Assembly: GCA_035638775.1 (NCBI GenBank)
Contig: DASQZJ010000029.1
Span: 69,310-133,309 of the forward strand
Origin: DASQZJ01 sp035638775
GTDB lineage: Bacteria; Pseudomonadota; Gammaproteobacteria; UBA5335; SLRW01
DNA length: 64,000 bases
Direction of reading: 5' to 3'
Position 1 is the first letter of the stretch. Each line of letters begins with the position of its first letter. Below the pieces are notes generated by a model. The model was not told where the DNA came from. It saw only the letters and a list, made by a program, of their open reading frames with translations, and did no database searches. The position numbers were made by a program, and so were the translations under genes. Below are positions 1 through 8,361 of the stretch, one piece after another.

Positions 1-184
1 CGGGCCATCCGAGCGACCGCAGCAGCGCCCGGACCCACGAGGTCTTGCCCGCGCCGAGCTCGCCCTGCAGGGCGATCACCAGGTGCGTGTCGCCGGGCAG
101 CCGGTGCAGGGCGCGGGCGAAGCCCGCGGCGTGACGCTCCGTGTCCGCCGGCCCGGGCAGCAGGACGCGTGCGGCGTCGCTCAC
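1..184 (-). CDS. tsaE: TsaE (YjeE), tRNA t6A synthesis ATPase, N-terminal part
   Basis: This is the N-terminal 61 codons of the P-loop ATPase that, with TsaB, TsaC and TsaD, makes threonylcarbamoyladenosine at position 37 of ANN-decoding tRNAs. The visible part contains the Walker A motif GELGAGKT at about residues 43-50 followed by SWVRALLRSLG, as in the family; the rest lies beyond the window edge. The chosen start is a GTG whose last bases overlap the TGA of the upstream nnrD gene (GTGA), so the two are probably translationally coupled. The order NnrD then TsaE is common in Gammaproteobacteria. Confidence 0.93.
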   Translation of the reverse strand, partial: MSDAARVLLPGPADTERHAAGFARALHRLPGDTHLVIALQGELGAGKTSWVRALLRSLGWP

Positions 185-1674
185 GGATTGACCAGGAGCC
201 GCAGCCGGGGCATCAGGTCCAGGGCCGCCAGGCCCCGTTCGCCGTCGGCGGCGGCCGCGTCGGCCGCGGCGCCGTGGACGAACGCGCCCACGCGGGCCGC
301 GTCGAAGGGCTCGAGCCCCTGCGCCAGCAGGCCCGCGACGACCCCGGTGAGCACGTCGCCCATGCCGCCGGTGGCCATGCCCGGGTTGCCGGTGGCGGAG
401 ACCGCCAGGCGCTCGCCGTCGGCGACCACGGTGCCCGCCCCCTTGAGCACCGCCACCGCCTGGTAGCGCCGGCTGAGCGCGCTCGCGGCGGCGAACCGGT
501 CGGACTGCACCTCGGCAACGGTGCTGCCGAGCAGCCGCGCGGCCTCACCGGGATGCGGGGTGAGCACCCAGCGCTCGCGTTGCTGCGGGCGTTCCGCCAG
601 CAGGTTGAGGCCATCGGCATCCAGCACCAGCGGCTGCGGCGCCGCGAGCACGGTCTCGAGCAGGCTCCGGGCCCAGTCCGACCGTCCCAGGCCGGGTCCC
701 GCCGCGACCACCGTGGCCCGCTCCAGCAGGGGCGCCAGGTCGGCACCGCCGCCGACGGCGTGGCACATGAGCTCCGGGCGGGCGACGTTGACGCTGCCGG
801 CGTGGTCCGGGGCGGTGGCGATGGACACCAGTCCGGCGCCGGTGCGCAGGGCGGCCTCGCCGGCCATGCGCACGGCCCCCGGCATGCCCGGCCCGCCGCC
901 CGCCACCAGCACGTGACCATGGCGGCCCTTGTGGGCGGTCCGCGGACGCCGCGGCAGCAGGCGGGACAGTTCCTCCCGGCCGACCCGCCGGGCGGACGGC
1001 CCGGTTCCGTCGTAGACCGCCCCGGGAACCCCGAGATCATCGAAGTGCAGCACACCGGTGCAGTCGGGAGCGTCGCCGGTGAGCAGCCCGCGCTTGAGGC
1101 CGATGAAGGTGACGGTGAGGTCGGCCCGCACGGCCGTGCCCATGATCCGGCCGCTGTCCGCGCTCAGCCCCGACGGGATATCCACCGCCAGCACGGCCGC
1201 CCCGGCGGCGTTGATCATGTCCACCAGCTGCCGCGCGTCGCCGCCGACCTCGCGGCTGAGCCCGGTGCCGAGCACCGCGTCGACGATCACGTCCGCGCGG
1301 GCCGCGGCCAGGTCCGTCCCCGGCACGTACGCCTCGTAGTCGCCGCCCGTCTCCAGCCACGCCCGGGCCGCCCGGTGCGCGCTGCCCCGGAGCGCGTCGG
1401 GCTCGCGCAATCCCAGCAGGCGCACTTCCAGGCCCGCCCGGCGGGCCAGCCGGGCCACCACGTAGCCGTCACCGCCGTTGTTTCCGCCACCGCAGCAGAC
1501 CACCAGTCGCCGGACCCCCGGCCAGCGTCGGCACAGCTCGCGGAAGGCCGCCCGGCCCGCGCGTTCCATGAGTGTCTCGCCGGGGATGCCGAAGCGCTCG
1601 ATCGCGGTGCGGTCGAGCTCGCCCACCTGGGATGCCAGATAGAGATTTTGGGGAAGCTCCTGCATGTCTGTCAT
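181..1674 (-). CDS. nnrD: bifunctional NAD(P)H-hydrate epimerase / ADP-dependent dehydratase
   Basis: This is a metabolite-repair enzyme: the N-terminal YjeF_N domain (about residues 15-215) epimerises R- to S-NAD(P)H hydrate and the C-terminal ribokinase-like domain (about 225-490) dehydrates it with ADP. Visible signatures are CGGGNNGGDGYVVARL in the epimerase half and GPGLGRS, PLVLDADGLN, LTPHPGE and NPGMATGGMGDVL in the dehydratase half. The ATG at 1674 is preferred over an upstream in-frame ATG because AGGAG lies eight bases before it and the upstream codons are not family-like. It is divergent from queG with about 48 bp between them and overlaps tsaE by 4 bp. The 497-residue length is normal for the fused form. 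Confidence 0.95.
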   Translation of the reverse strand: MTDMQELPQNLYLASQVGELDRTAIERFGIPGETLMERAGRAAFRELCRRWPGVRRLVVCCGGGNNGGDGYVVARLARRAGLEVRLLGLREPDALRGSAHRAARAWLETGGDYEAYVPGTDLAAARADVIVDAVLGTGLSREVGGDARQLVDMINAAGAAVLAVDIPSGLSADSGRIMGTAVRADLTVTFIGLKRGLLTGDAPDCTGVLHFDDLGVPGAVYDGTGPSARRVGREELSRLLPRRPRTAHKGRHGHVLVAGGGPGMPGAVRMAGEAALRTGAGLVSIATAPDHAGSVNVARPELMCHAVGGGADLAPLLERATVVAAGPGLGRSDWARSLLETVLAAPQPLVLDADGLNLLAERPQQRERWVLTPHPGEAARLLGSTVAEVQSDRFAAASALSRRYQAVAVLKGAGTVVADGERLAVSATGNPGMATGGMGDVLTGVVAGLLAQGLEPFDAARVGAFVHGAAADAAAADGERGLAALDLMPRLRLLVNP

Positions 1675-1722
1675 TATACTGCTCCTGTTCCACCGCATGG
1701 ACCTCCCCAACCCCGCCGCAGC

Positions 1723-2817
1723 ATGAACGACCCGTCAGGCGAAGCCCCGCCGCAGGATGCGGCCACGCTGGAGAAGCTGGCCCGCGACGTCCGGCGGTGG
1801 ACGCGCGAGCTCGGCTTCACCGGCGTCGGCATCACGGACGTGGACCTGTCCGGGGATGAGGCGCGGCTGCTCCGGTGGCTGCGTGCCGGACGGCACGGCG
1901 ACATGGAGTGGATGGAGCGCCACGGCACCCTACGCAGCCGGCCGCGGGAGCTGGTGCCGGGCACCGCGCGGGTGATCGCGGTCCGCATGGACTACTTCCC
2001 GCCGGGACGGGACGCCCGCGAAGTCCTGTCGCGGCCGGAGCTGGGCTACGTGTCCCGCTACGCCCTGGGGCGCGACTATCACAAGCTCATGCGCCGCCGG
2101 CTGCAGAAGCTCGCGGAGCGGATCCGCGCCGCCAGCGGCAGCGTCGGCTACCGCGCCTTCGTCGACAGCGCACCGGTACTGGAGAAGGCACTCGCCCGCA
2201 AGGCGGGGCTCGGCTGGGTGGGCAAGCACACCAACGTGCTGTCGCGGAACGCCGGTTCCTGGTTCTTCCTCGGGGAGCTGTTCACGGACCTGCCCCTGCC
2301 CACGGACAGCCCGGTCGAGGATCGCTGCGGCAGCTGCCGGAGATGCATCGACGTCTGTCCGACCGGCGCCATCACCGGTCCGCGGCAGCTGGATGCCCGC
2401 CGCTGCATCTCCTATCTGACCATAGAGCACCGGGGCAGCATCCCCGAGTCGCTCCGTCCGGCCATCGGCAACCGCATCTACGGCTGCGACGACTGCCAGC
2501 TGGTGTGTCCCTGGAACCGCTACGCGCATACCACGGCGGAGGCGGACTTCGCGCCCCGCAACGGGCTGGATGCACCCGCGCTGTCCGCCCTGCTGGGCTG
2601 GGGCGAGCGGGAGTTCCGGGCCCGCACCGAGGGGTCGGCGATCCGGCGCATCGGGCACGAGCGCTGGCTGCGCAATGTCGCCGTGGCGCTGGGCAACGCC
2701 CCGCCATCGACCGCGGCGGTGCACGCCCTGTCGGCGCGCGCCGATCACCCCTCGGCCATGGTCCGCGAGCACGTGGCCTGGGCGTTGCGGCGCCAGCGTC
2801 GCGGGCGGACCCGGTGA
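1723..2817 (+). CDS. queG: epoxyqueuosine reductase QueG
   Basis: QueG carries out the last step of queuosine synthesis, reducing epoxyqueuosine to queuosine in tRNA with a cobalamin cofactor and two 4Fe-4S clusters. The protein has 364 residues. The ferredoxin-like cysteine motifs are clear: CGSCRRCIDVCP starting near residue 202 and CDDCQLVCPWN near residue 255, and the conserved RYALGRDYHKLMRRRL stretch lies near residue 107. The C-terminal part resembles HEAT-like helices. The start ATG at 1723 follows a short divergent gap to nnrD. The gene ends just before a strong hairpin shared with convergent panD. Confidence 0.95.
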   Translation: MNDPSGEAPPQDAATLEKLARDVRRWTRELGFTGVGITDVDLSGDEARLLRWLRAGRHGDMEWMERHGTLRSRPRELVPGTARVIAVRMDYFPPGRDAREVLSRPELGYVSRYALGRDYHKLMRRRLQKLAERIRAASGSVGYRAFVDSAPVLEKALARKAGLGWVGKHTNVLSRNAGSWFFLGELFTDLPLPTDSPVEDRCGSCRRCIDVCPTGAITGPRQLDARRCISYLTIEHRGSIPESLRPAIGNRIYGCDDCQLVCPWNRYAHTTAEADFAPRNGLDAPALSALLGWGEREFRARTEGSAIRRIGHERWLRNVAVALGNAPPSTAAVHALSARADHPSAMVREHVAWALRRQRRGRTR

Positions 2818-2832
2818 CGGTCCGCCAACAGC

Positions 2833-2863
2833 AAGGCCCCGGTGACGGAGTCACCGGGGCCTT
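2833..2863. terminator. hairpin between convergent queG and panD
   Basis: A perfect 14-bp stem (AAGGCCCCGGTGAC, 2833-2846, and its complement 2850-2863) with a 3-base loop sits 15 bp after the queG stop and 30 bp after the panD stop. It begins and ends in AA/TT, so it can act as a terminator for both convergent genes, although the T-run is short. Confidence 0.75.
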
Positions 2864-2893
2864 CGCGTCGGGGTCCCCGCGGTGCAGACCGGA

Positions 2894-3274
2894 TCAGGCG
2901 GCCTGCACCGGGATGGTGTTGCGGGTGTGCGTGACGTTGTTGTGCTCGTCCAGATACACCAGCCGCGGCTCGTGCTGCGCCGCCTCGCCCGCGCTCATGC
3001 CGGCGTAGGCGCAGATGATGACGCGGTCGCCCACGGCCGCCCGGTGGGCCGCGGCCCCGTTCACCGAGATCACGCGGGAGCCCGCCTCGGCGCGGATCGC
3101 GTAGGTCGTGAAGCGCTCGCCGTTGGTGACGTTGTAGATCTGGATCTGCTCGTAATCGAGGATGCCCGCCGCGTCCAGCAGGTTGCCGTCGATTGCGCAC
3201 GAGCCCTCGTAATCCAGCTCGGCGTGGGTGACGCACGCGCGGTGCAGCTTGGCTTTCAGCAGATTCACTTGCAT
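2894..3274 (-). CDS. panD: aspartate 1-decarboxylase PanD (proenzyme)
   Basis: PanD makes beta-alanine from aspartate for pantothenate synthesis. It is translated as a proenzyme that cleaves itself between Gly24 and Ser25 to form a pyruvoyl group; the cleavage site is visible in YEGSCAI at residues 22-28. Other family blocks are AKLHR, NVTNGERF, YAIRAEAGSR and SVNGAAAH. Length is 126 residues, the normal size. An upstream in-frame ATG at 3295 is ignored because family members begin a few residues before KLHR, as here. It is last in panB-panC-panD, 92 bp behind panC, and may have its own promoter in that gap, though none is convincing. Confidence 0.95.
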   Translation of the reverse strand: MQVNLLKAKLHRACVTHAELDYEGSCAIDGNLLDAAGILDYEQIQIYNVTNGERFTTYAIRAEAGSRVISVNGAAAHRAAVGDRVIICAYAGMSAGEAAQHEPRLVYLDEHNNVTHTRNTIPVQAA

Positions 3275-3366
3275 GGCTCGTCTCTCGGCTTGCATTGGCG
3301 TGCCAGGGACTACGGGAGCGGTACTTTAAGGGAAACTATGCAGGACTTCCAGTACCCCCGAAACTG

Positions 3367-4233
3367 TCAATCCTGCGCGGTCGGAGCCGCGCACACGCGG
3401 ACGTTGTCGATCAGGCGTGCCGGCCCCATCCAGGCGGCCCCCAGGATCACGAGCTGGCTGTCGCCGGCTTCCGGCGGGGCCAGGTCGGCGGCGCGGCGCA
3501 CCGCCAGGTAGTCCACCCGGAAGCCCGCGCGCTCCAGCCGTCCGGCACCCTCGCGCTCGAGCGCTGCATAATCCCGGCGGCCGCCGCCGACGGCATCGCG
3601 CAGGGCCGCCAGCGTGCGGTACAGCGCGGGGGCCCGCTCGCGCTCGCCGGCGTCCAGGTAGCGGTTGCGGGAGCTCATCGCCAGCCCGTCGGGCTCGCGC
3701 CGGGTCGGGACGCCCTCGATGCGCACCGGCAGGAACAGCTCCGCGACCATGCGACGGATCACGATCAGCTGCTGGAAATCCTTCTCGCCGAACACCGCGA
3801 CGTCCGGAGCGACCAGGTTCAGAAGCTTGGCCACGACGGTCGCCACGCCGGTGAAATGACCGGGGCGGGACGCACCGCAGAGCACGTCCGAGATGCCGGG
3901 AAGCTGCACCAGGCAGCGTGCGGGCAGGCCCAGCGGATACATCTGTGCCGCGGCCGGCGTGAACAGGCAGTCCACGCCCAGTGCCGAAAGCGCGCGCCGG
4001 TCCTCCTCCGGCGTCCGGGGATAGGTCGAAAGGTCCTCGTTCTCGCCGAACTGGGTGGGATTGACGAATATGCTCACGACCACCCGGTCGGCGAGCGAAC
4101 GCGCCCGCTCGACCAGATCGAGGTGCCCCTGGTGGAGGTTGCCCATGGTGGGCACGAAACCCAGCGAGCCGCCGTCCCGGCGCCAGTCGCCGACCAGCTC
4201 CCGCAGGTCCCCCGGCTGCTCGACCGGGCGCAT
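3367..4233 (-). CDS. panC: pantoate--beta-alanine ligase PanC
   Basis: PanC condenses pantoate and beta-alanine with ATP, via a pantoyl-adenylate, to give pantothenate. The 288-residue protein has the nucleotidyltransferase signature HQGH in PTMGNLHQGHLDL (about residues 28-40), FVNPTQFGENEDL, GEKDFQQL and the KMSKS-like MSSRNRYL. The start is set by the ATG at 4233, two bases after the panB stop codon, so the two genes are almost fused and probably coupled. The same frame stays open upstream through panB, but that part is an antisense-like shadow with no resemblance to PanC. Confidence 0.95.
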   Translation of the reverse strand: MRPVEQPGDLRELVGDWRRDGGSLGFVPTMGNLHQGHLDLVERARSLADRVVVSIFVNPTQFGENEDLSTYPRTPEEDRRALSALGVDCLFTPAAAQMYPLGLPARCLVQLPGISDVLCGASRPGHFTGVATVVAKLLNLVAPDVAVFGEKDFQQLIVIRRMVAELFLPVRIEGVPTRREPDGLAMSSRNRYLDAGERERAPALYRTLAALRDAVGGGRRDYAALEREGAGRLERAGFRVDYLAVRRAADLAPPEAGDSQLVILGAAWMGPARLIDNVRVCAAPTAQD

Positions 4234-4235
4234 GC

Positions 4236-5066
4236 TCAGAAACAGTGCTCGGGTGCCGGGAAGGAGCCGTCGCGGACGGCGCCGACATAGGCCCGCAGGG
4301 CCCCCGCCACGCCGCCGGCTTCCTGCATGAAGTTGCGCACGAAGCGCGGCTTGCGTCCCACGGTGATATCGAGCATGTCGTACAGCACCAGGATCTGGCC
4401 GTCGACCGCCGGGCCGGCGCCGATGCCGATCACCGGGACCGGCGACATCTCCGTGACCCGCCGCGCCAGATCCGTGGGTACGCACTCCAGCAGCAGCATG
4501 TCGGCGCCCGCCTCGCACAAGGCCCGGGCGTCGTCCAGCATGCCCTCCGCGGCGGCGTCCTCGCGCCCCTGCACCTTGTATCCGCCGAGCTTGTGCACGA
4601 ACTGTGGCTGCAGCCCGATATGGGCACACACGGGGATGCCGCGGCTGGTCAGGAACGCCACCAGCTCGGCCTGCAGTGCGCCGCCCTCGAGCTTGACCAT
4701 CTTGGCGCCGCCCTCCTGCATCAGGCGCGCCGCGTTGCGCACCGCGAGATCCCGCGTGGCGTAGCTGAGAAACGGCATGTCGGTCATCAGGAAGGCCCGC
4801 TGCAGCCCGCGCGCGACCATGGTGCTGTGGTAGGCCATTTCCTCGACGCTCACGGGCACGGTGCTGTCCCGCCCCTGCACCACCATTCCGAGCGTGTCGC
4901 CCACCAGCACCACATCCATCCCGGCTTCGTCGAGCCGGGCCGCGAAGCTGGCGTCGTAGGCGGTCAGGCAGGCGATCTTTTCGCCGTCCTGTTTCATGCG
5001 GCCAAGGGTCGGGAGGGAAACGGGACCGGCGGCGCGATCCCGCGACTTGCTGGCATTGGTGCTCAT
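4236..5066 (-). CDS. panB: 3-methyl-2-oxobutanoate hydroxymethyltransferase PanB
   Basis: PanB adds a hydroxymethyl group from methylenetetrahydrofolate to alpha-ketoisovalerate, the first committed step to pantothenate. Its substrate comes from the valine branch (ilvB/H/C lie further along this window). Family blocks are clear: LTAYDASFA, VLVGDTLGMVVQG with the metal-binding Asp, VKLEGG, IGLQPQ, LLLECVP and IGIGAGP. Length is 276 residues. It is the first gene of panB-panC-panD and lies 105 bp downstream of the deoxynucleoside kinase gene on the same strand. Confidence 0.95.
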   Translation of the reverse strand: MSTNASKSRDRAAGPVSLPTLGRMKQDGEKIACLTAYDASFAARLDEAGMDVVLVGDTLGMVVQGRDSTVPVSVEEMAYHSTMVARGLQRAFLMTDMPFLSYATRDLAVRNAARLMQEGGAKMVKLEGGALQAELVAFLTSRGIPVCAHIGLQPQFVHKLGGYKVQGREDAAAEGMLDDARALCEAGADMLLLECVPTDLARRVTEMSPVPVIGIGAGPAVDGQILVLYDMLDITVGRKPRFVRNFMQEAGGVAGALRAYVGAVRDGSFPAPEHCF

Positions 5067-5171
5067 CGACAGAGGCTCCGCGCAACGGTGCCGGGCACGC
5101 GGGCAGTCCCGGCCGTCATCGGCAAGGCCGCAAGCATACCGCAGGTGCCGCGGGACAGGCCAGCGACGGTG

Positions 5172-5825
5172 TCAGAGAATCTCGGGCATGGGGTTGAAGT
5201 AGTGCCGCCCCGATCGGACCTGGCGCATCTGATCGAGCAGCAGGCCGTAGGCCTCGTCGCCTTCCGCCAGGTTGATGCCGGCGGCGTTGACGATCAGCAG
5301 CGGCGCGGCGTCGTAGCCGTGGAAGAACTCCATGTAGGCCTCGTTGAGGCGGGTCAGGTAGTCCCGGCCGATCTGGCGCTCGTAGTCGATGCCGCGGCGG
5401 GCGATCCGGTCGAGCAGGGCCTCGACCGGGGCCTGCAGGTAGATGACCAGATCCGGACGGGGCGGCGCCACCGCCAGGCGGTCGTGAACCTGCCGGTACA
5501 GAGCGTACTCGTGCCGGTCCAGATTCACGCGGGCGAACAGCTCGTCCTTCTCGAACAGGAAGTCGGCGATCCGCAGCGGCCGGAACATGTCGGCCTGCTG
5601 GATCTCCTCCATCTGCCGCACCCGCTGGAACAGGAAGAACAGCTGTGCCGGCAGCGCGGCGTCCCGCGGACGCGTATAGAAGCGCTCCAGGAAGGGATTC
5701 TCGCTGGCCCGCTCCAGTAGCAGCTCGCCGGCGAAGCTGTCGGCGAGGCGTCGCGCGAGACTGGTCTTGCCCACCCCGATCGGACCCTCGATGGCGATGT
5801 AACGATGCGGCAGTACGGTTTCCAT
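5172..5825 (-). CDS. deoxynucleoside kinase (dGK/dAK family)
   Basis: This 217-residue protein belongs to the deoxynucleoside kinase family that phosphorylates salvaged deoxynucleosides. It has the P-loop GPIGVGKTSLARRL (about residues 14-27), the ERASENPFLERFY segment expected to contact substrate, FLFQRVRQM, the FEKDELFARVNL block near the DRx-type region and a YLQAPVEALLDRIARRG lid. Which deoxynucleoside it prefers cannot be read from sequence. It sits between folK (17 bp upstream) and panB, an arrangement seen in other Gammaproteobacteria. Confidence 0.88.
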   Translation of the reverse strand: METVLPHRYIAIEGPIGVGKTSLARRLADSFAGELLLERASENPFLERFYTRPRDAALPAQLFFLFQRVRQMEEIQQADMFRPLRIADFLFEKDELFARVNLDRHEYALYRQVHDRLAVAPPRPDLVIYLQAPVEALLDRIARRGIDYERQIGRDYLTRLNEAYMEFFHGYDAAPLLIVNAAGINLAEGDEAYGLLLDQMRQVRSGRHYFNPMPEIL

Positions 5826-5842
5826 GCCCCGCTCTTCTTGTC

Positions 5843-6334
5843 TCAGTCCAGCCGCACCAGGCCGTCGGCCGGGCAGCGGCGCGCCAGCTGCTCCACCCTG
5901 CCCCGCCCGGGGATCATCAGGTCCGGTGCCAGCTCCCGCAGCGGATACAGCACGAAGCCCCGATCCGCCACGCCGGGATGGGGAATCACCAGCTCCGCGG
6001 TGTTCATGCTCAGCTCATCATAGAGGAGCAGGTCCAGGTCAAGCGTCCGGGGGCCCCAGCGGGGCCCCTCGCGCCTGCGGCCGTGTCGCCGCTCCAGGGC
6101 CTGCAGCGCGTGCAGCAGCTGACCCGGGGTCAGCTCCGTGTCCAGCGCCGCCACCGCGTTGACGTAGTCCGGCTGGTCCGCGGATCCCATGGGCGTGCTG
6201 CGATACAGCGACGATCGGCCTGCCAGCCGCGTCCGCGGCAGCTCCCCGAGCTCGCCGAGGGCGCGCCCCACCTGTGCCAGCGGTTCCTCCAGGTTGCTGC
6301 CCAGCCCCACGTACGCGCGTGCACCGCGTGTCAC
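5843..6334 (-). CDS. folK: 6-hydroxymethyl-7,8-dihydropterin pyrophosphokinase FolK
   Basis: FolK transfers pyrophosphate from ATP to hydroxymethyl-dihydropterin in folate synthesis. The 163-residue product begins near AYVGLGSNL, and carries YRSTPMGSADQPDYVNAV, the RREGPRWGPRTLDLDLLLY block with the catalytic Asp pair, and IPHPGVADRGFVLYPL. The GTG at 6334 is chosen because it overlaps the pcnB stop (GTGA), the same coupling seen at nnrD/tsaE; upstream codons in this frame are low-complexity shadow of the Arg-rich pcnB tail. pcnB-folK adjacency is a classical gammaproteobacterial arrangement. Confidence 0.93.
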   Translation of the reverse strand: MTRGARAYVGLGSNLEEPLAQVGRALGELGELPRTRLAGRSSLYRSTPMGSADQPDYVNAVAALDTELTPGQLLHALQALERRHGRRREGPRWGPRTLDLDLLLYDELSMNTAELVIPHPGVADRGFVLYPLRELAPDLMIPGRGRVEQLARRCPADGLVRLD

Positions 6335-7629
6335 TGCCGCCTCCGCCCGCGCCCGCGCCGCCGGCGCCGGCCGCGCCCGGAGCCGCCTTCGGCGCCCGCG
6401 AGCATCTGCTCCTGCTCGCTGCGGTTGACGTTCTGTATCCGGGTCCACCACTCGGCCAGCTCGGCGTCGACTTCGCCGGCGCCAGCGCGCAGCAGCAGGA
6501 AGTCATAGGCCGCCCGGAAACGCGGATGGCCGAGGAGCTGCCATACGCGCTTGCCGCGTCGGCGCTCGAAGCGCGGCTGCAGCTGCCAGATCTCGCGCAT
6601 GGGCACGCGGAAGCGCTTGGGTATGGCCACGGCGTCGATCTCGGAGGCGACGACGTCGGATGCGGCGACATGCAGCGCCTCCGCGGGTGCGCGCTCCTCC
6701 TCCACGCTCGTGGCTTCCTTGCGCACCGCGCCCCACAGCAGTGCCGCGAACAGGAACGCGGGCGTGACCGGCCGGTCCTCGTCGATGCGCCGGTCGGTGT
6801 TCTCCATCGCCTGGCGCAGCAGGCGGTCCGTGGGTCCGTCCTCCCCTTCGGCGCGCAGCGCACGCTCGGTCCGGGGGAACAGCTGGCCGAACAGGCCGTG
6901 CCGGCGCAGCCCCTCGTAGCTGGCCAGGGCATGACCGGACAGGAACAGCTTCATGGATTCGTCGAACAGGCGCGCCGGGGCGATCTGCCCCAGCAGCGGC
7001 CCGAGCTCGTGGATCGCATCCTCGCTCGCCTGGTCGATGGCGAACCCGAGCTTGGCGGCGAAGCGGATGGCGCGCAGCATGCGCACCGGGTCCTCGCGGT
7101 AGCGCACCGCGGGATCCCCGATCAGGCGCAGCATCCCGCGCCCGAGGTCGCGCATGCCGCCGGTGTAGTCGTGTATCGAGAAATCGGCGATGTTGTAATA
7201 GAGGCTGTTGACCGTGAAGTCCCGGCGCAGCGCGTCGTCCTCGATACTGCCGTAGACGTTGTCGCGGATCACCCGTCCGCTCTCGTCCTGCAGGCCCTCG
7301 CCCTCGCCGCTGTCGTGGCCGGCACGGAACGTCGCCACCTCCACGACCTCGCGTCCGAACAGCACGTGCGCCAGGCGGAACCGCCGCCCGATCAGGCGGC
7401 AGTTGGAGAAGACCCGCTTCACTTCCTCCGGCAGGGCGTCGGTGGCGACATCGAAATCCTTGGGCTGGTGTCCCAGCAGGAGGTCGCGCACGCCGCCGCC
7501 GACCAGGAAAGCCTCGAAGCCGGCCTTGTGCAGCCGGTACAGCACCTTGAGGGCGTTGTCCGAAATATTGGCGCGGGAAATGCTGTGTTCCGAACGCGGT
7601 ATGATTGTCGGAGATATTGTTTCTGCCAC
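6331..7629 (-). CDS. pcnB: poly(A) polymerase I PcnB, probable GTG start
   Basis: PcnB adds 3' poly(A) tails that speed RNA decay and control plasmid copy number. The nucleotidyltransferase core is intact: FLVGGGVRDLLLG, the DFDVATDA catalytic carboxylates, IGRRFRLAHV, RRDFTVNSLYY and RYREDPVRMLRAIRFAAKL. The C-terminus is an Arg/Gly-rich basic tail. No in-frame ATG lies between the conserved IIPRSEHSISR block and position 7794, where an ATG falls inside the tRNA-Glu gene. The GTG at 7629, with AAGG seven to eight bases upstream, gives VAETISPTIIPRSEH and is the best start (432 residues). E. coli pcnB is also known for a non-ATG start. Confidence 0.9.
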   Translation of the reverse strand: MAETISPTIIPRSEHSISRANISDNALKVLYRLHKAGFEAFLVGGGVRDLLLGHQPKDFDVATDALPEEVKRVFSNCRLIGRRFRLAHVLFGREVVEVATFRAGHDSGEGEGLQDESGRVIRDNVYGSIEDDALRRDFTVNSLYYNIADFSIHDYTGGMRDLGRGMLRLIGDPAVRYREDPVRMLRAIRFAAKLGFAIDQASEDAIHELGPLLGQIAPARLFDESMKLFLSGHALASYEGLRRHGLFGQLFPRTERALRAEGEDGPTDRLLRQAMENTDRRIDEDRPVTPAFLFAALLWGAVRKEATSVEEERAPAEALHVAASDVVASEIDAVAIPKRFRVPMREIWQLQPRFERRRGKRVWQLLGHPRFRAAYDFLLLRAGAGEVDAELAEWWTRIQNVNRSEQEQMLAGAEGGSGRGRRRRRGRGRRRQ

Positions 7630-7672
7630 CGGTTCCCTTGGGATTTCGCGACACTGCAGGAGGTTGTCGGGC

Positions 7673-7700
7673 TTGAGCAATTTGCAGCCAGCCGTATAAT
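7673..7700 (+). promoter_or_regulatory. promoter of tRNA-Glu
   Basis: TTGAGC (7673-7678) and a perfect TATAAT (7695-7700) are separated by 16 bp, about 55 bp before the mature tRNA. The site lies in the leader of divergent pcnB. Confidence 0.7.
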
Positions 7701-7755
7701 AGCACCGGTCGTGCGCCCGTGAGTACACGCTGGCGCGCCCAGTCCACGACAAGCA

Positions 7756-7831
7756 GCTCCCTTCGTCTAGCGGTCCAGGACGCCGCCCTCTCACGGCGGA
7801 AACAGGGGTTCGATTCCCCTAGGGAGCGCCA
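7756..7831 (+). tRNA. tRNA-Glu (anticodon CUC)
   Basis: The 76-nt sequence folds as a tRNA: acceptor GCTCCCT/AGGGAGC, anticodon stem CCGCC/GGCGG around loop CTCTCAC, T arm AGGGG-TTCGATT-CCCCT, and an encoded GCCA end. The anticodon at 7790-7792 is CTC, which reads GAG. The sequence is otherwise close to the usual gammaproteobacterial tRNA-Glu. It stands alone between pcnB and the RDD gene. Confidence 0.95.
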
Positions 7832-7852
7832 ATTCCCCGGGTAGCCCACCAC

Positions 7853-8344
7853 ATGCAGCCAGCCCGCGTTCCGGAGCAACCCACGGTCATCCGGCGCCCG
7901 GGCCTGCCGCGCCGCCTGGCGGCGATCCTCTACGACTCCCTGATCCTGCTGGCGCTGCTGATCCTGGCCACGTTTCCGCTGATGCTGTTCACCCACGGTC
8001 AGCCGATCCCCGCCGGGACCCACGCCTACACGTTCTATCTCCTGGTGGTCGCCTGGCTGTTCTTCGCCGGCTTCTGGACCCACGGCGGACAGACGCTGGG
8101 GATGCGCAGCTGGCGTCTGCGCCTGGCAACCGCCGATGGCCGGCCGGTGGGCTGGCTGCGCGCCACGCTGCGCTTCCTGGCGGCGATGCTGTCCTGGGCG
8201 GCCCTCGGGCTTGGGTTCCTGTGGCAGTGGGTCGACCGCGAGGGCCTGTGCTGGCACGATCGGCTCTCGGGCACGACCCTGCAGCTCCTGCCCCGACCCG
8301 CGCGACGGCCGCCCCCGGCAGGCGACGCCTCCGACCGAAGCTGA
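7853..8344 (+). CDS. RDD family membrane protein
   Basis: This 163-residue protein has the RDD fold: an N-terminal RRPGLPRRLAAILYDSLIL segment with the Arg and Asp that name the family, three hydrophobic segments (about residues 24-46, 63-82 and 105-123), a QTLGMRSWRLRL block and a C-terminal DRLSGTTL. Family function is not established; some RDD proteins have been proposed to transport ions. It starts 21 bp after the tRNA and is convergent with lptG, from which it is separated by only 17 bp. RDD genes next to lptFG are frequent in Gammaproteobacteria. Confidence 0.85.
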   Translation: MQPARVPEQPTVIRRPGLPRRLAAILYDSLILLALLILATFPLMLFTHGQPIPAGTHAYTFYLLVVAWLFFAGFWTHGGQTLGMRSWRLRLATADGRPVGWLRATLRFLAAMLSWAALGLGFLWQWVDREGLCWHDRLSGTTLQLLPRPARRPPPAGDASDRS

Positions 8345-8361
8345 CCGGCAACGCGGCCCAG

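Noticed and set aside
169..1722. Long upstream extension of the queG frame (over 500 codons)
   Set aside because: It is antisense to nnrD, whose domains are unmistakable; QueG homology starts after 1723.
3370..3376. TTGACA on the minus strand at the panC stop as a panD promoter -35
   Set aside because: It is formed by the GAT TGA at the end of panC and has no -10 at 16-19 bp.
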